Positions 16,618 to 25,100 of a stretch of 36,131 nucleotides of DNA are shown piece by piece. Every line of letters starts with the position of its first letter. Position 1 is the stretch's first letter. The notes under the pieces are model-generated. The model saw only the letters and a list, made by a program, of their open reading frames with translations. It searched no databases and was not told the DNA's origin. Source of the stretch: SLLG01 sp964403935 (GTDB taxonomy: Bacteria; Verrucomicrobiota; Verrucomicrobiia; Opitutales; Oceanipulchritudinaceae); assembly GCA_964403935.1 (NCBI GenBank), contig CAYOIB010000019.1, positions 1 to 36,131 of the forward strand. Reading direction: 5' to 3'. The position numbers and the translations under genes were made by a program.

Positions 16618-19229
16618 CCTTTGACGGAATCCGTGGGCGTGCTTGCCGGGACCTCTGGCTTCTTTGCCTCCTCTTTTGCTTCGGCGTCCTTGCCGGCAGA
16701 GGTGGGCGCAGGCATGGCCGTCGGTGGTTCAGAAGGAATCGGCTTCGTGCGGCCACTGGCAGAATCTTCTGACTCCACTGGCAGACCTGATTCCCGGGCA
16801 GCGGCGCGGGCAGCCGCTTCGACAAAGGGGTGAGCACTTTTTCGAGCCGCTCGCTTCCGGGCCTTTCGCTCGGCGTCCGGATCATCGGGGTATTCGACGC
16901 GAGCATGAAGCATGTTCAAGAGGGTGAAGGAAAAGCTGTCGCGTATCGTCGCTACTTCCCGAATCGTCAGGGGCGTGTCGTCCAGTTGCCCGTCTTCGAG
17001 GCGCTGCGTAACGATGTTGTCGATCAACTCCTCGATGCTCTGGGGGGTGACTTTTCGGAGGCTTCGACCGGCAGCTTCAACGGAGTCTGCGAGCATGATG
17101 ATGGCGCTTTCGACAAAGTGCGGTCGCGGGCCTTCGTAGCGATAGGTTGCTTCGTTGATCTTATCGAGATCAACACGCGGCGTGCTGGGGAGCGGGGAGT
17201 CGGGGACGGCAGCGACGCGTTGTTGCTCCAGGGCCTTGTAATAGAAGTATTGTATGAGGCTGGTGCCGTGATGTTCCCGGATGACGTCGCGAATGATTTT
17301 TGGCAGCTTGTATTCCCGCGCCAACTGGACGCCTTCCTTGACGTGGCTCTTGATCACCAGAGCGCTCATCGAGGGATTGCGCTCGATGTGGGGGTTGTAG
17401 CCTTCGCGTTGATTCTCGGTGAAATACTCCGGTTTGATTATCTTTCCGATGTCGTGGTAGAGCGCACAAACACGGCAAGCGAGCGGGTTGGCACCGATCC
17501 GGGAGGCGGCGTTTTCCGCGAGGTTAGCCACCATTAAGCTGTGGTGGTAGGATCCGGGAGCTTCGATCTGAAGACGGCGCAAAAGCGGGTGGTTGAAATC
17601 GGTGAGCTCAAGCAGCGTGATGTCCGTTGATACCTTGAAAAGGTTTTCCCATACCGGAAGAATTCCAACGACGACCACGCCGGTTAATAGCCCTGCGCCG
17701 GTGGCTGCGACCATTTGAAGGAGAACAACGGTTGGTTCAGCGGAGTCTCTCAATCCGATGAGAATGGCAGCCCCCGCCAGGATAAGACCGGAAAAGAGAC
17801 CTGCGCGCACCACCCGTGCCCGCATCTGAATGTTACGACAGAAGTAGATGGCGACCAGGGCGGTTATGTGGCTCGCGACGAGGACGTCGAAGGCATTGCC
17901 CTGCATCATCGCGTTGAGGATGCCAAGGATGGCTGCTGCCAGGACGCCGGGCCCGGAGCCGAGCAACATCGTGATAATCATCGGCCCCAGCGCGATCGGG
18001 ATGAGGTATGGTATCAGGGCGACAAGGATGGGATTGGCTTCCGCCGCGCCGCTCGATGCCAGCTGGATCAGGAGGCGGACAATGATGAGATTGAAGAGGA
18101 CCAGCAACCCCGAGAAGGCGATGACCCGCTGATTGTCCTTGATGGAAATGCGGGAGACGCGGAGGTAGAGAGCGGCTCCTACGACGATGACGATCACCAG
18201 CAGCGCGCGCTCGATGAAGAGGGATTCCATCCCCAGCGCGATGTCCCGTGTATGGGAGCGGCGGATTTCTTTGCGATAGGCTTCCAGTTGCTCGACCTGG
18301 CGCGCGGTCACGCGGGAATTGGGCTCGATAATGGTATCACCCTGGCGCACGCGAACGGTGACAGGTTCAACAGCGGCTTGGGTGCGTTCAACCAGGGCAG
18401 CGGTTTTTTCGGCATCAAAGCGGACATTCGGCGCGAGGCCCTCCCGTAGCATTCGGAAGAGGGCGATGGAAACGTGTCGCGGAACATCGAGGGCTGAGAG
18501 GTTGATGCGCAGGGAGCGCAGGGCTTCTTCCTGGGGCTGAATCTCGACCTGATCCAGGCGGCCTTCGTCATCGAAGACGTTGAAGAGACTGAGGCGGCCG
18601 GCCGTGCCATCAAAGGAGCTGTCTTCTATTTGGTAGATGCCCTGCCGAAGGACACTGCGCAGGGTATGAAGGGCTTCCTCGACGGCTTCTTCCCGCTGTC
18701 TTGGCGATAGTTCGGAGAACAGCGTGGCAAGATCTGCCTGGCTGAGATTGAAGGGGTTGGCACTCGATTCCTGGCGGAGGACCTCCGCGATCGTCTCGAC
18801 GGTTGGCCGAGGACGAGCGGAACCTTCCGCGGGCAGGGAAAGGTGAGCCGAGATCGATTCAAGAATGTTGGTGAACTGCTCTGCAAACGCCTGGTAGGGC
18901 GTCATGTCGATACGGAATACAGGAGGAACACGGCGCCCTCTCTCATCCTGCATGGCTTGCGTCTCGATCTCGCTGATATACTGGAAGTCAATTTCGGCGA
19001 TCGTCCTCGAGCGCGCGACTTGTCCCTCATTGACGGGAGGACTGGGCGGGGGGAGGCGGGCAAAGCAGATCAGAATGATGAGCAGCCCGAGCAGAGCAAA
19101 GAGCCCAAAGTTGATAAAGCTGCTTCGATCCAGCGAAAAACCTTCACCCGGCTTTCCGGTGGAGGTCTGCAGTTTGCGACGACGCGGTGACTCACGAGCC
19201 TCGCGCCGGTTTTTGCGGAACATTGCCAT
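16614..19229 (-). CDS. 7TMR-HD membrane phosphohydrolase (PgpH-like, predicted c-di-AMP phosphodiesterase)
   Basis: In order there are a basic cytoplasmic N-terminus, one transmembrane segment (~residues 37-57), a long extracytoplasmic 7TMR-HDED region (~60-320), a bundle of about seven transmembrane segments (~335-520), and a cytoplasmic HD domain. The HD domain has YHHSLMVANLAENAA, then VCALYHDIGKI near residue 590 and IREHHGTSL. The C-terminal ~70 residues are acidic and Pro/Ala-rich and look disordered. Listeria PgpH, with the same architecture, hydrolyses cyclic di-AMP; assigning that substrate here is by family. It starts 17 bp after phoH and its stop overlaps the ybeY start. No diadenylate cyclase is in the window. 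Confidence 0.88.
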   Translation of the reverse strand: MAMFRKNRREARESPRRRKLQTSTGKPGEGFSLDRSSFINFGLFALLGLLIILICFARLPPPSPPVNEGQVARSRTIAEIDFQYISEIETQAMQDERGRRVPPVFRIDMTPYQAFAEQFTNILESISAHLSLPAEGSARPRPTVETIAEVLRQESSANPFNLSQADLATLFSELSPRQREEAVEEALHTLRSVLRQGIYQIEDSSFDGTAGRLSLFNVFDDEGRLDQVEIQPQEEALRSLRINLSALDVPRHVSIALFRMLREGLAPNVRFDAEKTAALVERTQAAVEPVTVRVRQGDTIIEPNSRVTARQVEQLEAYRKEIRRSHTRDIALGMESLFIERALLVIVIVVGAALYLRVSRISIKDNQRVIAFSGLLVLFNLIIVRLLIQLASSGAAEANPILVALIPYLIPIALGPMIITMLLGSGPGVLAAAILGILNAMMQGNAFDVLVASHITALVAIYFCRNIQMRARVVRAGLFSGLILAGAAILIGLRDSAEPTVVLLQMVAATGAGLLTGVVVVGILPVWENLFKVSTDITLLELTDFNHPLLRRLQIEAPGSYHHSLMVANLAENAASRIGANPLACRVCALYHDIGKIIKPEYFTENQREGYNPHIERNPSMSALVIKSHVKEGVQLAREYKLPKIIRDVIREHHGTSLIQYFYYKALEQQRVAAVPDSPLPSTPRVDLDKINEATYRYEGPRPHFVESAIIMLADSVEAAGRSLRKVTPQSIEELIDNIVTQRLEDGQLDDTPLTIREVATIRDSFSFTLLNMLHARVEYPDDPDAERKARKRAARKSAHPFVEAAARAAARESGLPVESEDSASGRTKPIPSEPPTAMPAPTSAGKDAEAKEEAKKPEVPASTPTDSVKG

Positions 19230-19246
19230 CAGAGGAACAGTTTCAT

Positions 19247-20263
19247 TCAGCGAACGGGAACAGACCGTGGCGAGTGCGCTCCGGTCTCTTCCTGGTAAAG
19301 GCCATAGGCATCAATAATACGCTGAACAAGTGGGTGGCGGACGACATCGCGCCCCTCGAAGTAATGGAAGGCGATTCCTTCGACCTGGCGCAACACCTGT
19401 TCGGCTTCCTTCAGGCCGGAGTATTTGTGCCGCGGCAGGTCGATCTGCGTCTTGTCCCCGGTGATCACCATTTGACTCCCTTCACCGAGACGGGTCAGGA
19501 ACATCATCATTTGCTCGGGTGTGGTGTTTTGGGCTTCATCGAGGATGACGAAGGCATTGGACAAGGTGCGCCCTCGCATGTAGGCGAGGGGAGCGATCTC
19601 GATCTTGGTTTGGCGATCGTCCTTGCGGTCCGAGTCAAGTCCGGCCAGCCGGCGGCCATCAGATCGCCCGAGCATGTCGTAAATAGCATCATAGAGAGGC
19701 AGCAAGTAGGGTTGGATCTTCTCGGTCAGATCACCTGGAAGAAAACCCAGGGCCTCGCCCGCTTCAACGGCGGGGCGGGTGAGGATAATCCTTTCGACTC
19801 GCTCTTGTTGAAGAGCGTTCAATGCCGCGGCCACCGCAAGGTAGGTTTTGCCTGTTCCCGCCGGACCGATCCCAAAAACAACATCCTTTCGTCCGATGGA
19901 TTGAAGGTACCTTTTCTGATTGATCGTTTTCGGGACAATGCTCTTGCGCTTGAGCGGGATAACGAAGGCCTTGTCGAAGACCTCGCGAAGTTCCTGGACC
20001 CGGCCCTCCGCCACCTCCCGAAGGATGTTCCCGAAATCGGTTTGGGTGATTCGGAGTCCGTTGGCGCGCGCATTTTCGAGGATATCGAAGAGGTCGACCG
20101 CGGCATGGAGGGCTGGCTCCGCGCCCTCGATCCGAACCCAGTCATCGCGGGTAATGAGCTGAACGCCGAGGACAGACTCCGCGAGCCGGAGGTTTTCTTC
20201 CGTGCTGCAATAGAGTTCGGCCAGAAGCCGTGGGCTTTGAAAATAAAGCGTTTTTTCAGCCAT
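19247..20263 (-). CDS. phoH: PhoH family ATPase
   Basis: The Walker A is in FGIGPAGTGKTYLAVAAA and the Walker B is in AFVILDEAQNTTPEQMMMFL, followed by the GDKTQIDLP motif. Together they define the PhoH/PhoL family, an RNA-linked P-loop NTPase that commonly sits beside ybeY. The N-terminal ~110 residues are a KH-like PhoH N-domain. ATG 20263 is preferred over an in-frame ATG at 20296 because a TAGGAAA stretch lies upstream and because it overlaps the end of the hit gene by only eight bases; the longer start would add eleven residues. The biochemical role of PhoH proteins in rRNA processing or stress is not settled. Confidence 0.9.
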   Translation of the reverse strand: MAEKTLYFQSPRLLAELYCSTEENLRLAESVLGVQLITRDDWVRIEGAEPALHAAVDLFDILENARANGLRITQTDFGNILREVAEGRVQELREVFDKAFVIPLKRKSIVPKTINQKRYLQSIGRKDVVFGIGPAGTGKTYLAVAAALNALQQERVERIILTRPAVEAGEALGFLPGDLTEKIQPYLLPLYDAIYDMLGRSDGRRLAGLDSDRKDDRQTKIEIAPLAYMRGRTLSNAFVILDEAQNTTPEQMMMFLTRLGEGSQMVITGDKTQIDLPRHKYSGLKEAEQVLRQVEGIAFHYFEGRDVVRHPLVQRIIDAYGLYQEETGAHSPRSVPVR

Positions 20264-20747
20264 CGAGATGTTTCCTAAGGGCTTCCCATGTGGCATCCAA
20301 GGCTTGGGGAAGGGTGCGTGTCTGGCCGATCACGGAAATGAAGTTGGTGTCACCGGACCAGCGCGGGACAATGTGGATATGCAAGTGCCGGGGAATGCCT
20401 GCGCCACTGACCTTGCCAACGTTGATCCCGATATTGAACCCGTCCGGATTCAACGCCTTCTGGATAAGCTCCTGAGCCTCTACAATCAGTTCCATCAATT
20501 CTGCCCGTGCGTCCTGACAAAGTTCCTTCAAAGTAGGAACCGCCTGGTAGGGCACCGCCAAGAGATGGCCTGGATTGTAGGGGTACTTGTTCATCACAAG
20601 ATAATTATGCCGGGCCCGCTTGATGATCAGAGCTTTCCGATCGTCTCCCATCCGGGGCAGAGCCTCGAATGGATTGGTGTGACCCTCATTCTCCTCCGCA
20701 GGAGATGTCACATAATCCATTCTCCAGTATGCTTTCAGGATATCCAT
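20256..20747 (-). CDS. HIT family nucleotide hydrolase/phosphorylase
   Basis: The 163-residue protein carries the histidine triad HLHIHIVPRW near residue 130 (H-x-H-x-H pattern) and the upstream NIGINVGKVSGAG strand typical of the family. The overall layout, including the N-terminal MDYVT and the LVMNKYPYNPGHLL block, is closest to diadenosine polyphosphate (Ap4A) hydrolase/phosphorylase-like HIT proteins. The substrate is inferred. It is the first gene of the leftward operon with phoH, the 7TMR-HD gene and ybeY. An in-frame ATG eight codons downstream is an alternative start. Confidence 0.88.
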   Translation of the reverse strand: MDILKAYWRMDYVTSPAEENEGHTNPFEALPRMGDDRKALIIKRARHNYLVMNKYPYNPGHLLAVPYQAVPTLKELCQDARAELMELIVEAQELIQKALNPDGFNIGINVGKVSGAGIPRHLHIHIVPRWSGDTNFISVIGQTRTLPQALDATWEALRKHLDG

Positions 20748-20879
20748 GCACAGCAGCTCTCAGACTGCCAGGACTCCACGGACAGCCCCCGCCAGCGGTG
20801 GAAGCATTGGAAAGAAACAGACAAGTTCATGGCACTCCAGAAAGAGGGCGGGAATCTACTCGCACTTAAACGCATGTAA

Positions 20880-21004
20880 AGAAGGAAACCAGATCTGCGC
20901 TTGGGCCCCTGGTCTGAGGCCTGTTTTACGAGTAACAAACCCTATCTCAGGAGGGTCGCGTGGGCCGCGCAAGCAGAATCTCCCAAGCCCCTGTTTGACC
21001 TTCT
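20880..21004. ncRNA. Candidate structured RNA: 125-nt imperfect rod-like hairpin
   Basis: In the divergent gap between hit and the hybrid kinase a chain of nested complementary segments folds into one long rod. The pairs are AGAAGG/CCTTCT (20880-20885 with 20999-21004), AAAC/GTTT (20886-20889 with 20993-20996), AGAT/ATCT (20891-20894 with 20978-20981), CTGC/GCAG (20895-20898 with 20973-20976), TTG/CAA (20901-20903 with 20970-20972), GGCC/GGCC (20904-20907 with 20963-20966), CTGAG/CTCAG (20914-20918 with 20946-20950) and GTTT/AAAC (20923-20926 with 20937-20940). An alternative 7-bp helix GCTTGGG/CCCAAGC (20899-20905 with 20982-20988) is mutually exclusive with part of it. Rod architecture of this size recalls 6S RNA, but I cannot confirm any family, and the strand is undetermined. 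Confidence 0.35.
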
Positions 21005-21073
21005 CTGTCATGGAACCCGGAGCGGGAAAACTTAGGATTTAAGAAATTTTAACCTTGTTAGCGTTGTGGGTCT

Positions 21074-21116
21074 GAGGGATAACTGAGTGATAACCCTCAT
21101 GAAAACGTTATCCCTC
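21074..21116. promoter_or_regulatory. Operator-like repeat array upstream of the hybrid histidine kinase
   Basis: GAGGGATAAC (21074-21083) and GTTATCCCTC (21107-21116) form a perfect 10-bp inverted repeat. Between them GATAACCCTC (21089-21098) is a third related unit. The array ends five bases before the ATG at 21122, so it could be a binding site or, in the transcript, a hairpin blocking translation from that ATG. Confidence 0.4.
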
Positions 21117-21121
21117 CCAAG

Positions 21122-24100
21122 ATGATCGATTCTAAACCAAGGGGTATGATTTTTAGTTTGGGGCGCTTCCAGCATGGGAACAAAGGAGCTGTGAGGCGAT
21201 GTCGGGGGGCCTTCCGGCGGGCATTGACTTGGGGCGGAGCAGGGCTCCTCCTGGGAGCGAGCCTTCTCATGGGCGCGGAGCCTTTGGCCCCGCATCCTGA
21301 AGCGGGGCTTCCGGTCACGATGCGAATAACGGATCGCGACTACTTGAATGAAGTGCTTGAGCGTTCGCCGGTTCAGCATGCGAGTGGATTGATCTACTAC
21401 TCTCGGGGCGGAAAGCTGATGGAGTTTGATGGGGTCAACCGTCGAGGGGTCGACGGCTTGGGCGATCGTCTGATGTATGCCCTTGCCCTCGGGGAAGATG
21501 GCACAACCCTTTACATCGGAAGTTCGGATGGCTTCGGGCGCATGGTGCCGGATGCGCGCGGCCAGCTCCAATACGAAAGTCTCTCCTCGCGTATGGAGGC
21601 ACCGGCGGCACACGATTTCCGATTGATCTGGATGATCGATCCGTTTGGTGAAGGAGCCTTTTTTCGTGCGCTCAATCATGCGTATTTCTGGCCGGGTGGA
21701 GAGGCTGCTCCGGTCTTGGTCCTGAACTCCCGGGAAATTCATTCCCACGGATTTGTCCTCAAGGGTGAGTATTACCTGGCCGGGGGGCAGGGCGGGGTGA
21801 AGCGATGGACCGGAAGTGGCTGGACGCCGCTCCCCGGAACCGCGCATTTGAATGATACCCGTGATGCGGCCGTCGTAGGCTCCTTTCCTGAGCGGGACGG
21901 AGCGGTGTTGCTGGTAACGGCGAAGGCTGGCCTGTATCGCTTCGATGGCGAATCGGCGGTTCACTTTCCGACAGATGCCGATTCGCTTTTGGGAGAAGGC
22001 GCGACGAGTCGTGCCTTTTATGCCCGAAATGAGCTCCTGGCGGTGGGAACGCTGTTGCAGGGGTTGATCCTGCTCAAACCGGATGGCCGGATCTATGAGG
22101 TGATCAACAGTGCACGGGGGCTCGATGATGCCATGGGTGCCCCCGTCCTTCAGGATTCGGAGGAAGGGCTGTGGGTTGCGGGGAACAATGGGATACAGCG
22201 TCTGGACTGGATGGCACCTTACACTGTCCACGATGGCCGGACGGGTCTGGTCGGAAGGAGTAATGATGTTGCACGCTTCGAGGGAAAGCTCATCGGATCA
22301 ACGGCAAATGGCCGGTTCCTTCTCGAGGAATCTTTGTCGAAAGACAGGAGACGGGGTTGGTCGTTTCAGCGGGATTCGACGAAGGAATGGACGAATCGAT
22401 CTTTGCTCGTCGTGGGTGACCGGTTTCTTTCCATCGCCAGTCGGGTCGGAACACACGAGCGAACCTTGACGGTGACGCGCGGGGGGCAGACCGAGCTCTT
22501 GTTGGCGGATAATACGCTCATGGATCTGAAGCCCCTGCTGATGCGCGACGACGCGTTTGTAGTCCTCTTTTCAGGACGGGTCACTATCGGTGCTTTTGAG
22601 GGCGACGACGTCACCTTTGACTCTTTCGGGATCGATTCGACACGGAATATACTATCGGTTGTCGAAGGGCTGAAGGACGACCTTTGGATGGAGCTCGGGA
22701 TGGGCTTTGTCGCCCGAGCCATCCGTCGCAATGGAGTTTATGAATCCGAGGTCTACAGCAGCGAACATGGACTCCCTGCCAATGAATGGATTACACCGAT
22801 TTTTTGGGGCGGGGATTTGATCCTGCGTGCCTGGACGGGAATGTATCGCTTTGATGAAGAGGCCAAGCGCTTCATTAATGATAATGCGATTGTCGAACAG
22901 TTTCCGATCACCATTTCGGAAATCCCGGCTCTCTATCATGACAACATGAAGGATCTTTGGATCTCCCGGCCGTACGGCATTGTTTGGCTGGAAAGTAATG
23001 ACGAGGGTTTCTATGTGCCTCACGAACTTGATTTTGGTGCTCTCGAGCCCCTCCTTGTGAGAAGCGTCTATCGCGAAGGGTCGGTGGCCTGGCTCACGAG
23101 CAGCAAGGGTCTTATTCGATTTGATACGCGCGACCTGGCACAAGAGACCCGGGCAAGCGCCCGGACCTTACTTATTGAAGTGAAAGACCTGACGTCCGAC
23201 CAGGTTATCCGCGGTTCTCATGCCGCTGGAGGCTTGGCCCGGGTAGAAGTTTTGCCGCCGGATCGCAATTCGTTGCGTTTCGGATTTGCCTTGCCGGCCT
23301 TTAAGGATCCGACCCGGAATGAGTGGCAGGTCTGGATGGAGGGCCTCGAAGAGGGTTGGTCTAACTGGACTCGGGAAACCTTCCGGGAGTACCGTTATCT
23401 TCCGCCGGGGAGCTATCGCTTTCATGTGAGGGGCCGGACGCCCGACGGGACTCTCGCCCCGGCAACTTCTTTCTCCTTTGTCATCGAACCCCCCTGGACG
23501 CAGACAGCGGGTGCCCGCTTGGCGATGGTTTTGCTCGGGATTGCTCTTGTGATGATGGTGGTGCGTTTTGGTCGCAGTGCGCTCGCCGCCGAAAACAAGC
23601 GCCTGGCCCGGGTGATTGAAGCCCGTACCGCTGAAGTCCGTGCGGCAAGTGAGGCCAAAAGTCGTTTTATTGCGCACATCAGCCACGAGATCCGGAATCC
23701 GGTAGGAGGAATCCTCGAAATGGTTCGCACGCTCTTGCGGGGCTGTGTCTCCGAGGATGAGGGCCGCCGTCATCTCCAGACGATCGAAGCGTCGACGGAC
23801 GCTGTTCTGAGGCTGACCGAGGATCTGCTGGATATTTCCCGGATCGAATCGGGCAACCTGAGTTTTGAGGCAATCGCTTTCAGTCCGTGCGAGTTGATCG
23901 AGGAGGTGCTGGCCACGTTTCGTCATCATGCGGATGGAAAAGGGATCGACTTGCGCCTTCATGTTGAGCCGACGGCAACCGGTGCGGCCATCGGCGATCC
24001 GACTCGCGTGAGGCAGGTCATTTCAAACCTTGTGGGGAACGGGGTGAAGTTCACCGCCGAGGGCCATGTTGCTGTGGCGCTTGCCCGGAAGCAAAGTCCG

Positions 24101-25078
24101 GAAGGAACAAATTGGTGGTGTGTCCGGATCTCCGATACCGGGAAAGGAATCCCGCCTGATTTGATGGATCGTCTCTTTGAGCCCTTTGAACAGGGGAGTG
24201 CAAGAACGACCCGAAAGTTTGGCGGGGCCGGCCTCGGACTTTCGATTTCCAAGGGTCTGGTGGAGCGAATGAAAGGAACGCTCACCGTTTCGAGTGAACT
24301 GGACGCGGGCACCACCTTCGAGCTGAAGCTTCCGCTACCGGTTGCCGGGACAGCTCAGGTAGAAAGAGTCGCCAGAGATCATGAGGGAGCAAGCGTCCAT
24401 GGAGAGGGTCCAAAACAACGGGTTCTGGTGGCGGATGATACCGACGTCATGCGCGAACTGGTCCGGCTGCTGCTGACAAATGCAGGCCATACGGTTACTG
24501 CCGCCAGCGATGGGCAGGCAGCGTTTGAAGCGTTTTGCGAGCATCCTTCGGAATTGGTTTTGCTGGATGTTCATATGCCCCGGATGGAGGGGTCCGAGGT
24601 GGCGAGGCACATTCGACGCTGGTGTGAGGCGAAGGGGGTTACGCTGCCTTATATTGCCTTGATGACAGCCTCGGTCCCGCGGATGGAGATGGAGATTACA
24701 GCTCTATGCGGCGCGCAATCCATTCTGCCCAAACCGCTGCGGCGCGACGCCCTCAATCGCTTCATTTCAGAAGGGGCCTTTTTCTATCAGCAGGCTCGGG
24801 CCGAAGGGGGAGCGGCTGCAGATCCGGCTGAGGCGGTTTGCCTGACGGCCGATCAATTTTCCGCGTTTATTGAGCAGCGTCGGGAGTTTGCCAAGATTGC
24901 TCTGAAGAACGAGGCGAGGGAGGCCGTCTTGTGGAACCTCCACGCCTGGAAGCTAAGCCTGGCTGGGGGCGGGCGGGTGGATGAGGCCGCTGCGGTGGAT
25001 GAAAGCCTGGTCGCCGCCCGGGCAGGAGATTTCTCCAAGGCAGCGGCGCTCTTGGGCGAATCCTCGATTTCGGTCTGA
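21122..25078 (+). CDS. Hybrid sensor histidine kinase with Reg_prop-like periplasmic sensor, Y_Y_Y domain and receiver
   Basis: The protein has 1318 residues. A signal-peptide-like segment (~residues 36-50) precedes a ~640-residue periplasmic beta-propeller-like region of two-component-propeller type (such as DSEEGLWVAGNNGIQRL and DNMKDLWISRPYGIVWL). Then come a Y_Y_Y domain (~725-790), one transmembrane segment (~799-820) and a short coiled coil. The kinase core has H855 in FIAHISHEIRNP, N-box NLVGNGVKFT, ISDTGKGIP and GGAGLGLSISKG. The receiver has D1149 in LVLLDVHMP. The last ~80 residues look Hpt-like, with H1274 in NLHAWKLSLAG. No DNA-binding domain is present, so output must pass to another protein. 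Alternative starts are ATG 21146 and GTG 21191, the latter giving a classic short signal peptide. The ligand is unknown. Confidence 0.88.
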   Translation: MIDSKPRGMIFSLGRFQHGNKGAVRRCRGAFRRALTWGGAGLLLGASLLMGAEPLAPHPEAGLPVTMRITDRDYLNEVLERSPVQHASGLIYYSRGGKLMEFDGVNRRGVDGLGDRLMYALALGEDGTTLYIGSSDGFGRMVPDARGQLQYESLSSRMEAPAAHDFRLIWMIDPFGEGAFFRALNHAYFWPGGEAAPVLVLNSREIHSHGFVLKGEYYLAGGQGGVKRWTGSGWTPLPGTAHLNDTRDAAVVGSFPERDGAVLLVTAKAGLYRFDGESAVHFPTDADSLLGEGATSRAFYARNELLAVGTLLQGLILLKPDGRIYEVINSARGLDDAMGAPVLQDSEEGLWVAGNNGIQRLDWMAPYTVHDGRTGLVGRSNDVARFEGKLIGSTANGRFLLEESLSKDRRRGWSFQRDSTKEWTNRSLLVVGDRFLSIASRVGTHERTLTVTRGGQTELLLADNTLMDLKPLLMRDDAFVVLFSGRVTIGAFEGDDVTFDSFGIDSTRNILSVVEGLKDDLWMELGMGFVARAIRRNGVYESEVYSSEHGLPANEWITPIFWGGDLILRAWTGMYRFDEEAKRFINDNAIVEQFPITISEIPALYHDNMKDLWISRPYGIVWLESNDEGFYVPHELDFGALEPLLVRSVYREGSVAWLTSSKGLIRFDTRDLAQETRASARTLLIEVKDLTSDQVIRGSHAAGGLARVEVLPPDRNSLRFGFALPAFKDPTRNEWQVWMEGLEEGWSNWTRETFREYRYLPPGSYRFHVRGRTPDGTLAPATSFSFVIEPPWTQTAGARLAMVLLGIALVMMVVRFGRSALAAENKRLARVIEARTAEVRAASEAKSRFIAHISHEIRNPVGGILEMVRTLLRGCVSEDEGRRHLQTIEASTDAVLRLTEDLLDISRIESGNLSFEAIAFSPCELIEEVLATFRHHADGKGIDLRLHVEPTATGAAIGDPTRVRQVISNLVGNGVKFTAEGHVAVALARKQSPEGTNWWCVRISDTGKGIPPDLMDRLFEPFEQGSARTTRKFGGAGLGLSISKGLVERMKGTLTVSSELDAGTTFELKLPLPVAGTAQVERVARDHEGASVHGEGPKQRVLVADDTDVMRELVRLLLTNAGHTVTAASDGQAAFEAFCEHPSELVLLDVHMPRMEGSEVARHIRRWCEAKGVTLPYIALMTASVPRMEMEITALCGAQSILPKPLRRDALNRFISEGAFFYQQARAEGGAAADPAEAVCLTADQFSAFIEQRREFAKIALKNEAREAVLWNLHAWKLSLAGGGRVDEAAAVDESLVAARAGDFSKAAALLGESSISV

Positions 25079-25100
25079 ACGAGGGGACGGAGGTATCCAG

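Noticed and set aside
20880..21004. SRP (4.5S) RNA or tRNA as identity of the structured element
   Set aside because: The conserved SRP apical GGAAG/AGCAGCC elements and tRNA T-loop sequence are absent.
21032..22231. Minus-strand open frame of ~400 codons opposite the hybrid kinase start
   Set aside because: Antisense of the kinase propeller region with no recognisable domain; it also runs across the operator-like array.
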